The notes beneath the pieces were generated by a model. The model made no database searches, was not told the origin of the DNA, and saw only the letters and a program-made list of their open reading frames with translations. From Xenophilus sp003671765 (lineage in GTDB: Bacteria; Pseudomonadota; Gammaproteobacteria; Burkholderiales; Burkholderiaceae_C): 64,000 nt of DNA. A program made the position numbers and the translations under genes. This document shows, one piece after another, positions 1 to 8,615 of this stretch (position 1 is the first letter of the stretch; every line of letters begins with the position of its first letter). The stretch is from the NCBI GenBank assembly GCA_051414805.1, contig CP166702.1, positions 3,286,001 to 3,350,000 of the forward strand, written 5' to 3'.

Positions 1-716
1 ATCTGCCAGCCCAGGCGCACATTGCCCGAGATGCTCTTGTAGGAGTCGGCATCGGTGTTGTGCCTCACGTTCGGCGTGCGCACGTCGAAGCCGGCGCTCT
101 GCTGGTACGAGGCGCCCACCGAATAGTCGAAGGCGCCGGCCGAGCCGCTGATGCCGGTCTGGATGTCCTGCGTGCGGCGGTTGCCCACGCCCCAGCTCAC
201 GAAGGGCGTCGGCTTGCCCTCGCCCTTCTTCGTGAACAGCTGCACGACGCCGCCGATGGCGTCGGAGCCGTACACTGCCGCGGCCGGACCGCGCAGCACC
301 TCGATGCGTTCGATCTGCGCCAGCGGGATCGACTCCCAGGGCGCGCCGCCGGTGGACTGCGAGTCGATGCGCACGCCGTCGAGGTACACCGCCGTGAAGC
401 GCGTCTCGGCGCCGCGGATGAAGAGGCTGGTGGTGTTGCCCACGTTGCCGTTGCGCGAGATTTCCACGCCCGGCAGGCGCGCCAGCAGGTCGGCCACGCC
501 CGAGGCACCGCTGCGCTCGATGGTGGCGCGGTCGATCACCGACACATCGGCCACGAGGTCGGAGATCGGCTGCTCGACGCGCGTCGCAGTGACGACGGTT
601 TCGCCCAGCGAGGGCGGCGTCTGTGCGATGGCAAGGACCGGCAGCGCGGATGCGAGGGCGACGGACAGAAGGGAGGCACGCGGCAACGGGCGCGCGAACG
701 GGGCACGGGGGGTCAT
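1..716 (-). CDS. TonB-dependent outer-membrane receptor, BtuB-like, N-terminal part
   Basis: This is an outer-membrane active transporter, probably for cobalamin or a related corrinoid. About 238 residues are visible and the rest lies beyond the left edge of the window. The start is the ATG after which a signal peptide is read (Arg-rich n-region, a hydrophobic core and an AIAQ cleavage-like end at about residue 31). It is followed by a TonB-box-like ETVVTATR and a plug domain containing DLLARLPGV, LFIRG, VYLDGVRID, IERIEVLRGPAA and YGSDAIGGVV, at about residues 50-155. The beta-barrel begins after that. The leader carries a cobalamin riboswitch, which points to B12 as the substrate; this part is inference. 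The plug alone cannot exclude a cobamide precursor or a siderophore. Confidence 0.9.
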   Translation of the reverse strand, partial: MTPRAPFARPLPRASLLSVALASALPVLAIAQTPPSLGETVVTATRVEQPISDLVADVSVIDRATIERSGASGVADLLARLPGVEISRNGNVGNTTSLFIRGAETRFTAVYLDGVRIDSQSTGGAPWESIPLAQIERIEVLRGPAAAVYGSDAIGGVVQLFTKKGEGKPTPFVSWGVGNRRTQDIQTGISGSAGAFDYSVGASYQQSAGFDVRTPNVRHNTDADSYKSISGNVRLGWQ

Positions 717-819
717 GGGACGAAAAGGATTCCAGCAGCAATGCCCTGGCCGGCTTCCCCGCCGGCGCCTGGGCGCCATGGCCGCTGCGACGAGCCTCAA
801 GGCATCGAACGCGGCAACC

Positions 820-1052
820 GCCTTGTTGGCCGGTATCCGGGCTGACAGCGCGCACCTGCCGCCTTCCCAGGCGCCGTGTGTCGGCGGCGCCCAGTGGCTG
901 GTTGGAAGGTGTGGCGCCCCTGCGGATTCGCGTGGACGCCGGCTGCTTGACCGTTGCGGGGGCAGCGCAGGCTGGCTTTGGCACCGGGGGTGCGTCGGCT
1001 CCTGCTTCCCGTTGAACTGCGACGCGCGAACCGCGGCGCGAGCACCAACAGG
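820..1052 (-). ncRNA. Cobalamin (AdoCbl) riboswitch
   Basis: Read on the minus strand, the leader of the TonB receptor contains the hallmark blocks of the cobalamin riboswitch in the right order. These are AACGGGAAGC, then GGTGCCAAAGCC, then GCCCCCGCAACGGT (forward 950-963), then the B12 box GCCACTGGGCGCC (around 886-898) with CTGGGAAGGCGG after it, and finally AGCCCGGATACCGGCC (829-844). Exact ends are approximate because P1 was paired by eye. In this family ligand binding represses downstream transport genes, by hiding the ribosome site or by termination. About 100 nt separate it from the receptor ATG, with a GC-rich hairpin around 752-780. It explains the otherwise gene-free stretch 717-1107. 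Confidence 0.93.
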
Positions 1053-1107
1053 CGGCGAGTTTAATTTGAAACGACCGGTGTATCGGCGGAACCTACAATC
1101 CGCGGCC

Positions 1108-1338
1108 ATGTCCGCACCGAGCCACTTCGACCAGATCGCCGAGCGCGTTGAACGTCTGCTCGTGCGCTACGAGGAAACCCAGCGCACCAACGCGTTGCTG
1201 CAGCAGCAGGTCGAAGCGCTCGCCCGCGAGCGCGACGCGCTCAAGGCACGCCTGACAGCCGCGCGCACCCGCATCGATGCCATGCTGGAGCGGCTGCCCG
1301 CCGAACCGTCCAACGACTCCCCCTCCAACGCGACGTGA
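1108..1338 (+). CDS. ZapB-like coiled-coil protein (TIGR02449-type)
   Basis: This 76-residue cytoplasmic protein is almost entirely helical. It has a heptad-like run rich in Glu, Arg, Leu and Gln (RVERLLVRYEETQRTNALLQ and onward to about residue 62) and a short polar tail. Its position directly before zapA, with the two reading frames overlapping by 4 bases, indicates a translationally coupled pair. In betaproteobacteria small coiled-coil proteins at this place are annotated as ZapB-like division factors. A role at the Z-ring is inferred from context; nothing in the sequence alone proves it. The start is the only ATG in a sensible place. Confidence 0.75.
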   Translation: MSAPSHFDQIAERVERLLVRYEETQRTNALLQQQVEALARERDALKARLTAARTRIDAMLERLPAEPSNDSPSNAT

Positions 1339-1682
1339 AACAAATCGAAGTGCAGATCATGGGCCAGAGCTACCTGCTCGGCTGCCCCGAAGACGGCGAG
1401 GCGCAGCTGCGCGAGGCGGTGGACCGCGTCGACGCGGCCATGTGCAAGATCCGCGATGCGGGCAAGGTCAAGGCGCGCGACCGCATCGCGGTGCTGGCGT
1501 CGCTCAACCTCGCCTTCGACCTGGTGCAACGCGACGCCGCGCCGGTCGCGGCGCCCGCACCGGCCCAGCCGGCCGCGCCGGCATCCGATGCCATGACCGA
1601 CGCCCCGGCCGACGAGGTGCGTGCCGCGCAGCTCGTGCAGCGCCTGGATCAGGCGCTGGCGGGCGACGGCCTGCTGCTCTGA
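1335..1682 (+). CDS. zapA: Cell division protein ZapA
   Basis: ZapA is a cytoplasmic, FtsZ-binding protein that bundles protofilaments and stabilises the Z-ring. The 115-residue product has the family layout: an N-terminal beta domain with VQIMGQSYLLGCPEDGEAQL, then REAVDRVDAAM, then a long helix through RDRIAVLASLNLAFDL. The C-terminal part is Ala/Pro-rich and longer than in E. coli, ending in a helical segment (AAQLVQRLDQALAGDG). It starts with GTG inside the last codons of the zapB-like gene (GTGA overlap). The 6S RNA gene follows directly, the same order as in many proteobacteria. Confidence 0.92.
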   Translation: MKQIEVQIMGQSYLLGCPEDGEAQLREAVDRVDAAMCKIRDAGKVKARDRIAVLASLNLAFDLVQRDAAPVAAPAPAQPAAPASDAMTDAPADEVRAAQLVQRLDQALAGDGLLL

Positions 1683-1748
1683 TTTTTTTGCCCTGTCGGA
1701 CGACACCGGCTTTGCGTTGTCAAGCCTGTACGCGCCCGATGCAGCGCG

Positions 1749-1754
1749 TAAAAT
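1749..1754 (+). promoter_or_regulatory. Probable -10 element of the 6S RNA promoter
   Basis: TAAAAT lies 8 bases before the predicted 5' end of the 6S RNA in an otherwise GC-rich stretch, matching sigma-70 -10 spacing. No good -35 stands at 17 bases. TTGTCA at 1717-1722 is too far away (26 bases), so the -35 is left unassigned. Confidence 0.5.
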
Positions 1755-1761
1755 CGAAGGC

Positions 1762-1936
1762 GTCTGCGGTGCATGCCGGGCTTTATATTTCCTTGAACCA
1801 ATGCTCTACGGAGCCCGGGCTTGGTACATCGCTTGGCAAGCGTGAACATCTCGCGTCAGATGATCCCAATGCCTTGCTGCCCTCGCCCACCTGAACCCTG
1901 CGTTCAGGATGACGGTCCGGTGGCACCTGCAGACAC
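1762..1936 (+). ncRNA. ssrS: 6S RNA
   Basis: 6S RNA mimics an open promoter and binds sigma-70 RNA polymerase in stationary phase. The identification rests on structure and position. The outer stem pairs GTCTGCGGTGCATGCCGGGC (1762-1781) with GTCCGGTGGCACCTGCAGAC (1915-1934), with small bulges. Near the 3' side there is a hairpin CCTGAAC-CCTGC-GTTCAGG followed by GATGACGGTC, closely like the E. coli CCUUGAACCAAGGGUUCAAGG region. The central part is AC-rich and weakly paired. The length of about 175 nt fits. It follows zapA, the usual neighbour, has a TAAAAT -10 before it and a strong terminator after it. Ends are good to a few bases. Confidence 0.88.
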
Positions 1937-1944
1937 CTCTTCCG

Positions 1945-1974
1945 ACGGCCCGCCTTCTGGCGGGCCGTTTCCTT
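1945..1974 (+). terminator. Rho-independent terminator of 6S RNA
   Basis: A perfect 10-bp stem ACGGCCCGCC / GGCGGGCCGT with a TTCT loop is followed by TTCCTT. It sits about 10 bases after the outer stem of the 6S RNA and insulates the next gene. Confidence 0.85.
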
Positions 1975-2009
1975 GTGGGCCGTCCGCATAAGAACTCCGA
2001 CACCGCCGC

Positions 2010-2825
2010 ATGCCGATCGAACCCCTGCTCGTCCTCGAACTCGCCGTGCTGGGCGTCGGCACCGGCTTTCTCGCAGGGCTGCTGGGCATCGGCGGCGGCA
2101 TGCTGATGGTGCCCTTCCTCACCATCATCCTGGGCAACCGCGGCGTGCCGGCCGACCTGGCCGTGAAGATGGCCATCGCGACCTCGATGGCGACCATCAT
2201 CTTCACCTCCATCTCCAGCGTGCGTGCGCACCACAAGCGCGGCGCGGTGCGCTGGGACATCGTGAAGCGGCTGGCGCCGGGCATCGTCATCGGCAGCCTG
2301 ATCGGCAGCCTGGGCGTGTTCTCCTTGCTCAAGGGCACGGCGCTGGCGATCTTCTTCGCACTCTTCGTGAGCTTCTCGGCCACGCAGATGTTCCTGGACA
2401 AGAAACCAAAGCCCACGCGGCAGATGCCGGGCACCGCAGGCCAGCTCGGCGCAGGCGGCGTGATCGGTTTCGTCTCGGGCCTGGTCGGCGCGGGCGGCGG
2501 CTTCATCAGCGTGCCCTTCATGACCTGCTGCAACGTCGCCATCCACAACGCGGTGGCGACCAGCGCCGCGCTGGGCTTTCCGATCGCGGTCGCCAACGTG
2601 GCGGGCTACATCGCGGGCGGGTTCTCGCTGCAGGGCCTGCCGCCCGGCGCCTTCGGCTACATCTGGCTGCCGGCGCTGGTGGTGATCGCCGCGTGCAGCG
2701 TGCTCCTGGCGCCGCTGGGCGCACGCGCCGCGCATGCGCTGCCTGTGGGCAAGCTCAAGCGCGTGTTCGCCAGCGTGCTCTACCTTCTGGCGGCGTACAT
2801 GCTGTGGAAGGGCCTGCGCGGCTGA
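2010..2825 (+). CDS. TauE/SafE family permease
   Basis: This inner-membrane protein of 271 residues has about eight hydrophobic segments arranged as two halves, each opening with a glycine-rich signature: GLLGIGGGMLMVPF near residue 27 and GLVGAGGGFISVPF near residue 155. These are the family marks of TauE/SafE (sulfite or sulfoacetate exporter, anion permease). The substrate cannot be read from the sequence, because members move sulfite, sulfonates and other small organic anions. It stands alone between the 6S terminator and a convergent phosphatase gene. The ATG start follows the terminator by about 35 bases. Confidence 0.9.
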   Translation: MPIEPLLVLELAVLGVGTGFLAGLLGIGGGMLMVPFLTIILGNRGVPADLAVKMAIATSMATIIFTSISSVRAHHKRGAVRWDIVKRLAPGIVIGSLIGSLGVFSLLKGTALAIFFALFVSFSATQMFLDKKPKPTRQMPGTAGQLGAGGVIGFVSGLVGAGGGFISVPFMTCCNVAIHNAVATSAALGFPIAVANVAGYIAGGFSLQGLPPGAFGYIWLPALVVIAACSVLLAPLGARAAHALPVGKLKRVFASVLYLLAAYMLWKGLRG

Positions 2826-2853
2826 GACGCTGTGAACGAAGCGCCTCGCCTCG

Positions 2854-3453
2854 CTACGGCGCCCCGCCGGCCGCGGCGCCGCGCCAGCGCCGCAGGAGCT
2901 GCCGGCGAACGCGACGGCCGCGCGGTGCGGCCCAGCGCGCCCGCAGCCACAGGGCGATGAGCCGAAGGCCGTAGACCAGCACGGCCGCCAGCGCCGCACC
3001 GCCGGCGATGTCCATCGGATAGTGCAGCCCGCCATGGACGCGCGCCCAGGCGGTCGCGAGCGCCAGCGCGCCCATCGCCAGCGCGGCGGGGCGCAGCCCT
3101 CGCAACGGCCACAGGCTGAAGGTGACCGCGAACATGACGGTGGCATGCGCGCTCGGGAAGGCACCGCGACCACCGTGCGCGATCCAGGGCGCGCTGTCGC
3201 CCGTGACGAAGGGCCGCGGCATGGCAAATGCATCGGCCAGCGCATGGGCCACGGCAGCCGACAGCACCGCCACGAGCCCCACCCCCAGCACGCCTGCGCG
3301 CTGCGTGGGCCGAAGGCAGCACAGCGCCAGCAGCATCAGGATGCCGATGGCGGCGCCGTGCTCGGCGATCCAGCGCGCGGCGGGGATGAGCGGCGCATCG
3401 ACCTGATGGCCGGCGGCGATGCAGCTGAACAGCCAGCGGTTCAAGTCGAGCAT
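2854..3453 (-). CDS. PAP2 family membrane phosphatase
   Basis: The 199-residue inner-membrane protein has about five to six hydrophobic segments and the three phosphatidic acid phosphatase type 2 motifs: AFAMPRP (partial KX6RP block, the Lys not obvious), GGRGAFPSAHATV (PSGH block with Ala for Gly) and RVHGGLHYPMDIAGG (SRX5HX3D-like block holding the His and Asp). Such enzymes dephosphorylate lipid phosphates, for example undecaprenyl pyrophosphate, on the outer face of the membrane. The substrate here is unknown. The C-terminus is Arg-rich and cytoplasmic-looking. It converges with the TauE gene, 28 bases apart. Confidence 0.85.
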   Translation of the reverse strand: MLDLNRWLFSCIAAGHQVDAPLIPAARWIAEHGAAIGILMLLALCCLRPTQRAGVLGVGLVAVLSAAVAHALADAFAMPRPFVTGDSAPWIAHGGRGAFPSAHATVMFAVTFSLWPLRGLRPAALAMGALALATAWARVHGGLHYPMDIAGGAALAAVLVYGLRLIALWLRARWAAPRGRRVRRQLLRRWRGAAAGGAP

Positions 3454-3520
3454 GCGCGCAGGCTAGGCGGTGCACATGTCGCGCCCATGAAAGCGCGACC
3501 GCCCTGCCCCCGATACAGTT

Positions 3521-3584
3521 CAACGCCAAATCGGCCGCTGGCGCCCGTCCCGTCGGGATGAGCAGCTATCGTTTCGATAGCATG
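3521..3584 (-). repeat. Dispersed GATAGCTGCT element, copy A
   Basis: On the minus strand this reads GCTATCGAAACGATAGCTGCT, then a GC-rich middle with GGGCGCCAGCGGCC and an ATTTGGCG end. The same order of blocks recurs at 19771, 28003, 44441, 54229 and 58839. Copy A lies just before the TauE-like gene ending at 3591, in an intergenic stretch of 137 bases. Confidence 0.7.
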
Positions 3585-3590
3585 TCGACG

Positions 3591-4283
3591 TCAAAGCACG
3601 CCACACCATGCGAGGAAAGCGGCGCCCGCGTCGTGCCACAGCGCCCAGGCGGAGGCGGCGACGAGCGCCAGGCCCGACAGCCGCACCGCAATCTCCCCAC
3701 GGCTGCCGACCGCCGTGCCGTCACGTGCCGCGACCCACGTGCGCAGGCCCAGCCAGGTGCCGCCGAGCAGCCACACCGCGCTGCCCGCCGCGAAGGCCGC
3801 CATGCACAGCGCGCCGGCGACGGCGTCGCCCGCCAGTGCCGCGACCACCAGCGCCGAGTACAGCAGGCTGCACGGCAGCAGCGCCCACAGCGCACCGATC
3901 AACCAGGGCCATCGACGGGCGCCGCCCGCGCGGCGCACGCGCGCCCAGGCGCCACGCGCCAGGCCGTCGAGCCACAGCGGCTGCCGCGCCTGCCACAGCA
4001 GCACCCCCCCGAGCGCGAGCGCGGCCACGTGCAGCAGGGTCCAGAAGGGCCGCAGCGCGGCCACCTGCGTGCCCAGCCAGCCCAGCCCCTGCAGGCTGAC
4101 CGCGGCGAGCGCGCCCAGCGCCGCGTAGCCTGCCGCACGACCCGCATGGAACTGCCACAGCGCCCGGCGCGTGCCACCGGCCGCGTGCACGACGCCGGCG
4201 CAAGGCGCACTGCACATGCCCAGGCAGTGCGCGCCGCCGGCCAGGCCCATCAGGCCGCAGGTCATGGCCAGGGCCAGCGTCAT
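3591..4283 (-). CDS. TauE/SafE-like (DsbD_2-type) membrane protein of the fnr/cco region
   Basis: This 230-residue membrane protein has about six hydrophobic segments. It belongs to the short TauE/DsbD_2 group that often stands beside cbb3 oxidase and hemN genes. Near the N-terminus it has GGAHCLGMCSAPC, a cysteine-bearing GGxHCxGMC signature typical of this group and probably involved in metal (copper) or thiol handling. It lies 12 bases after hemN on the same strand, so the two are probably co-transcribed from the FNR-controlled promoter. A role in maturing the oxidase (copper supply) is inference from context and from these cysteines. Confidence 0.82.
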   Translation of the reverse strand: MTLALAMTCGLMGLAGGAHCLGMCSAPCAGVVHAAGGTRRALWQFHAGRAAGYAALGALAAVSLQGLGWLGTQVAALRPFWTLLHVAALALGGVLLWQARQPLWLDGLARGAWARVRRAGGARRWPWLIGALWALLPCSLLYSALVVAALAGDAVAGALCMAAFAAGSAVWLLGGTWLGLRTWVAARDGTAVGSRGEIAVRLSGLALVAASAWALWHDAGAAFLAWCGVL

Positions 4284-4295
4284 CGGCGCGGCCCT

Positions 4296-5726
4296 TCAGA
4301 TGATGCGCGAGAAGCGCGTGCGTGCCCGGTCGGCCTGCAGGTGGCGGTCGAACACCATGGCGACGGCGCGCACGAAGAACCAGCCGGTCTCGGTCACTTC
4401 GATCTCGCGTGCGCTCAGGCGGACCAGCCCGTCGGCCTGGAGCGATTCGAGTGCCGCCAGTTCGGCGGCGAAGTAGCGGCGGAAATCGATCAGGTGCGCC
4501 GCGTCGATGGTCTCGAAATCTACCCGGCCCTGGCACATGAGCGCCATGATGACCGCGCGGCGCAGAACGTCGTCGCGCGTCAGCGCCAGCCCGCGCACCA
4601 CCGGCAGCCGCCCCTGGTCGATCAGGTCGTAGTACTCGTCCAGCGTCTTGGCGTTCTGGCTGTAGCTGGCGCCCACGCGGCCGATCGCCGACACGCCCAG
4701 GCCGACGATGTCGCAGTCCGGCTGGGTGCTGTAGCCCTGGAAGTTGCGATGCAGCCGGCCCTGCCGGCGCGCGATGGCCAGCGAATCGTCGGGCAGCGCG
4801 AAATGGTCCATGCCGATGTAGCGGTAGCCCGCCTGCGTGAGGCGCTCGATGGCCTGCGACAGCATCTCCAGCTTGGCATCCGCCGACGGCAGTTCCTCGG
4901 CGTCGATGCGCCGCTGCGGCTTGAAGCGCTCGGGCAGGTGGGCGTAGGCGTAGAGGGCGATGCGGTCCGGTCGCAGTTCGGCCACCTGGTCGAGCGTGCG
5001 CCTGAACGAGGCCGGGCCCTGCCGCGGCAGGCCGTAGATCAGGTCGGTGTTGATGGAGCGGAAGCCCAGTTGCCGCGCGGATTCCACCAGCGCAAAGACC
5101 TCGTCTGCCGGCTGGATGCGGTGCACCGCCTTCTGCACCTGCGCATCGAAATCCTGCACGCCGAAGCTGATGCGGTTGAAGCCCAGGGTGGCGAGGTGGG
5201 CCAGGCGTTTCGCGTCCACCGTGCGAGGGTCGACCTCGATCGACCACTCGCCGTCGGCCGTGAAGCTGAAGGAGCGCCGCAGCATGGCGACCAGCGCGGT
5301 GAGGGCCGCGTCGTCGAGGAAGGTGGGCGTGCCGCCGCCGAGGTGCAGCTGGCTGACCGAGGCGTTCGGGCCCAGGTGCGCCACCTGCAGCTCGACCTCG
5401 CGCGCCAGGTAGGCCATGTAGTCCTGCCCCTTCTCGCGCCGCCGCGTCACGATCTTGTTGCAGGCGCAGTAGTAGCACAGCGATTCGCAGAAGGGGATGT
5501 GCACGTACAGCGACAGCGGCAGCCGCGCGGCCAGGCCGACCTGGCGCCGCTGCTCCAGCGACTGGGCGTAGGTGTCGGCACCGAAGGCGTCGACGAAGCG
5601 ATCGGCCGTGGGGTACGAGGTGTAGCGCGGCCCGGGCACGTCGAAGCGGCGCAGCAGCGACGGCGAGACGACGCCTGGCCAGGCGGCCGGTTCCGCCTCG
5701 GAGATCGTGGACAGGGGCAAGGTCAT
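4296..5726 (-). CDS. hemN: Oxygen-independent coproporphyrinogen III oxidase HemN
   Basis: HemN is a cytoplasmic radical SAM enzyme that makes protoporphyrinogen IX without oxygen. The 476-residue product has the expected length. After RYTSYPTADRF it shows HIPFCESLCYYCACNK, the CX3CX2C iron-sulfur motif (Cys80, Cys84, Cys87, with the extra Cys89 characteristic of HemN). Later come GGGTPTFL, EVDPRTV and LDEYYDLIDQG. The start at 5726 (MTLPLSTIS) is preferred over an in-frame ATG 15 codons upstream, which lies closer to the promoter. An FNR box 72 bases upstream indicates anaerobic induction. It supplies heme to the neighbouring cbb3 oxidase. Confidence 0.95.
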   Translation of the reverse strand: MTLPLSTISEAEPAAWPGVVSPSLLRRFDVPGPRYTSYPTADRFVDAFGADTYAQSLEQRRQVGLAARLPLSLYVHIPFCESLCYYCACNKIVTRRREKGQDYMAYLAREVELQVAHLGPNASVSQLHLGGGTPTFLDDAALTALVAMLRRSFSFTADGEWSIEVDPRTVDAKRLAHLATLGFNRISFGVQDFDAQVQKAVHRIQPADEVFALVESARQLGFRSINTDLIYGLPRQGPASFRRTLDQVAELRPDRIALYAYAHLPERFKPQRRIDAEELPSADAKLEMLSQAIERLTQAGYRYIGMDHFALPDDSLAIARRQGRLHRNFQGYSTQPDCDIVGLGVSAIGRVGASYSQNAKTLDEYYDLIDQGRLPVVRGLALTRDDVLRRAVIMALMCQGRVDFETIDAAHLIDFRRYFAAELAALESLQADGLVRLSAREIEVTETGWFFVRAVAMVFDRHLQADRARTRFSRII

Positions 5727-5797
5727 GGCAACAGGAGCGCGGGCCGAGGGTGGCACGGCGCGTCCTTGCACTGTGGCGGCAAGCGGCTTAGTCTTGC

Positions 5798-5811
5798 TTG
5801 ACCTGGATCAA
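5798..5811. promoter_or_regulatory. FNR/ANR box between hemN and fnr
   Basis: TTGACCTGGATCAA matches the FNR consensus TTGAT-N4-ATCAA with one change. It lies 72 bases before the hemN ATG and 81 before the fnr ATG, so it can serve hemN directly and allow FNR autoregulation. Confidence 0.85.
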
Positions 5812-5891
5812 ACCCGCGCGCAATCGAGAGCGCACAATCGATTGACATTCACCGCGCCCTCCCGGGACGGCGCACCAACCTGCCCGCTGCC

Positions 5892-6617
5892 ATGACGCTC
5901 AACGCCGACACGATCAAAGTCGCCTGCTCCAACTGCAACCTGCGGGAGCTGTGCATGCCGGTCGGCCTGCAGCCGCAGGAACTGCAACGCATCGACGACA
6001 TCGTGGCCACGCGCCGCAAGGTCCGCCGCAAGGAGACGCTCTTTGCCAGCGGCGAGCGCTTCACCGCCCTCTATGCCATCCGCACCGGCGTCTTCAAGAC
6101 CCAGGTCACGGCCGAGGACGGCCGCGAGCAGGTCACCGGCTTCCAGATGGCCGGCGAGATCATGGGCCTGGACGGCATCGTGAACGACCACCACACCTGC
6201 GACGCCGTGGCACTGGAAGACGCCGAGGTGTGCGTGATGCCCTTCGAGCGCATCGAGGAACTGTCGCGCGAGGTGACCGCCCTGCAGCGCCACGTGCATC
6301 AGATCATGAGCCGAGAGATCGTGCGCGAGCACGGCGTGATGCTGCTCCTGAGCAGCATGCGTGCCGAGGAACGTCTCGCGGCCTTCCTGCTGAACCTGCT
6401 GCAGCGACTGCATGCGCGCGGCTTCTCGGCGTCGGAGCTGGTGCTGCGCATGACGCGTGAGGAGATCGGCAGCTACCTGGGCCTGAAGCTCGAGACGGTG
6501 AGCCGCACGATGTCGAAGTTCGCCGAGGACGGGCTGGTCGAGGTCAACCAGCGGCATGTGCGCATCCTCGACGCGGACGCCCTGCGCCGCCTGGTCAATC
6601 CGACGGTGTGCGCCTGA
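5892..6617 (+). CDS. fnr: FNR-type oxygen-sensing transcriptional regulator
   Basis: This Crp/Fnr-family protein of 241 residues carries the complete oxygen-sensing cluster set: Cys12, Cys15 and Cys21 (CX2CX5C in CSNCNLRELC) and Cys103 (HHTCDAV). Those residues bind a [4Fe-4S] cluster that falls apart in air. A cyclic-nucleotide-like beta-roll (about 30-140) and a dimer helix follow. A C-terminal winged helix has LGLKLETVSRTMSKF, holding the Glu and Ser-Arg that read TTGAT. Recognition of TTGAT-N4-ATCAA agrees with the boxes found beside hemN, ccoN, ccoI and the usp pair. The 3' end overlaps a convergent gene by 23 bases. Confidence 0.96.
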   Translation: MTLNADTIKVACSNCNLRELCMPVGLQPQELQRIDDIVATRRKVRRKETLFASGERFTALYAIRTGVFKTQVTAEDGREQVTGFQMAGEIMGLDGIVNDHHTCDAVALEDAEVCVMPFERIEELSREVTALQRHVHQIMSREIVREHGVMLLLSSMRAEERLAAFLLNLLQRLHARGFSASELVLRMTREEIGSYLGLKLETVSRTMSKFAEDGLVEVNQRHVRILDADALRRLVNPTVCA

Positions 6618-6855
6618 GCTCCTGCGGCAGCGGCGGCGTCTTGATGAGCATCGCCGTCAGCGCGCTCGATGCCGCGGTGGCGGCCCAGAAGGCGAAGAAG
6701 CCCAGCGCGTAGACCGCCTGCCGCGACAGCGGGCCGCCGGCCGCCGGCCAGTGCAGGTCGCCCGGATCCACCAGCCCGAAGACCAGCATCTCGAGCGCGC
6801 AGGCCGCCAGGAACGACGGCCACAGCACGCACATCGCCCACAGCAGGCCCTTCAT
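6595..6855 (-). CDS. Small membrane protein at the end of the cco locus
   Basis: The 86-residue product has two predicted membrane helices (about residues 3-27 and 50-72) joined by a loop with GDLHWPAAGGPLSRQ, and a charged, Pro-rich tail. I do not recognise a named family. Its ATG overlaps the fixH stop (ATGA), so it is translationally coupled and belongs to the cbb3 transcript. Its last 23 bases run antisense to the end of fnr. A role in oxidase assembly or as an accessory subunit is inferred only from this position. Confidence 0.7.
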   Translation of the reverse strand: MKGLLWAMCVLWPSFLAACALEMLVFGLVDPGDLHWPAAGGPLSRQAVYALGFFAFWAATAASSALTAMLIKTPPLPQELRRTPSD

Positions 6856-7145
6856 CTCGCCTCCCTGCGCGCCTGCAGCGCTTGCGGCAGGTCGTCCGCC
6901 GGCGTCATCGCATGGTTGCGGCCCGCCTGCGCCGGCAGCATCGCAGTGCCGCCGGCCAGGGTGCGGTTGATCTCGATGCCGCGGCGGTAATAGTCGGCCT
7001 CGACCACCGGGTCGGGCGATCGCATCGCCAGCCACGCGGTGTAGATGGCCGCCAGCACGACGATGGCGGGCCCACCGACCACCATCCACATGATCGGATG
7101 TCGCCACCAGGGGGCGTCGGCTGCGGGAAGCTTGCGGTTCGTCAT
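6852..7145 (-). CDS. ccoH: FixH/CcoH family oxidase assembly protein, short form
   Basis: The 97-residue protein has one N-terminal membrane anchor (about residues 17-41, IMWMVVGGPAIVVLAAIYTA) and a short periplasmic part with EADYYRRGIEINR, the signature of the FixH family. FixH/CcoH acts in the assembly and stability of the cbb3 oxidase. At 97 residues it lacks most of the Ig-like periplasmic domain of the longer rhizobial proteins. It follows ccoG by 26 bases and overlaps the next small membrane-protein gene by 4. Confidence 0.88.
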   Translation of the reverse strand: MTNRKLPAADAPWWRHPIMWMVVGGPAIVVLAAIYTAWLAMRSPDPVVEADYYRRGIEINRTLAGGTAMLPAQAGRNHAMTPADDLPQALQARREAR

Positions 7146-7171
7146 GGGTCGTTCTCCTTCGGGCTGTCGCA

Positions 7172-8614
<1,443 letters not shown>

Positions 8615-8615
8615 G

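Noticed and set aside
3721..5478. Very long open frame antisense to and overlapping hemN and the TauE-like gene
   Set aside because: It is a GC-rich shadow of the two real genes: Arg/Gly/Ala-rich, no motif, and the real genes in the other frame have clear families.
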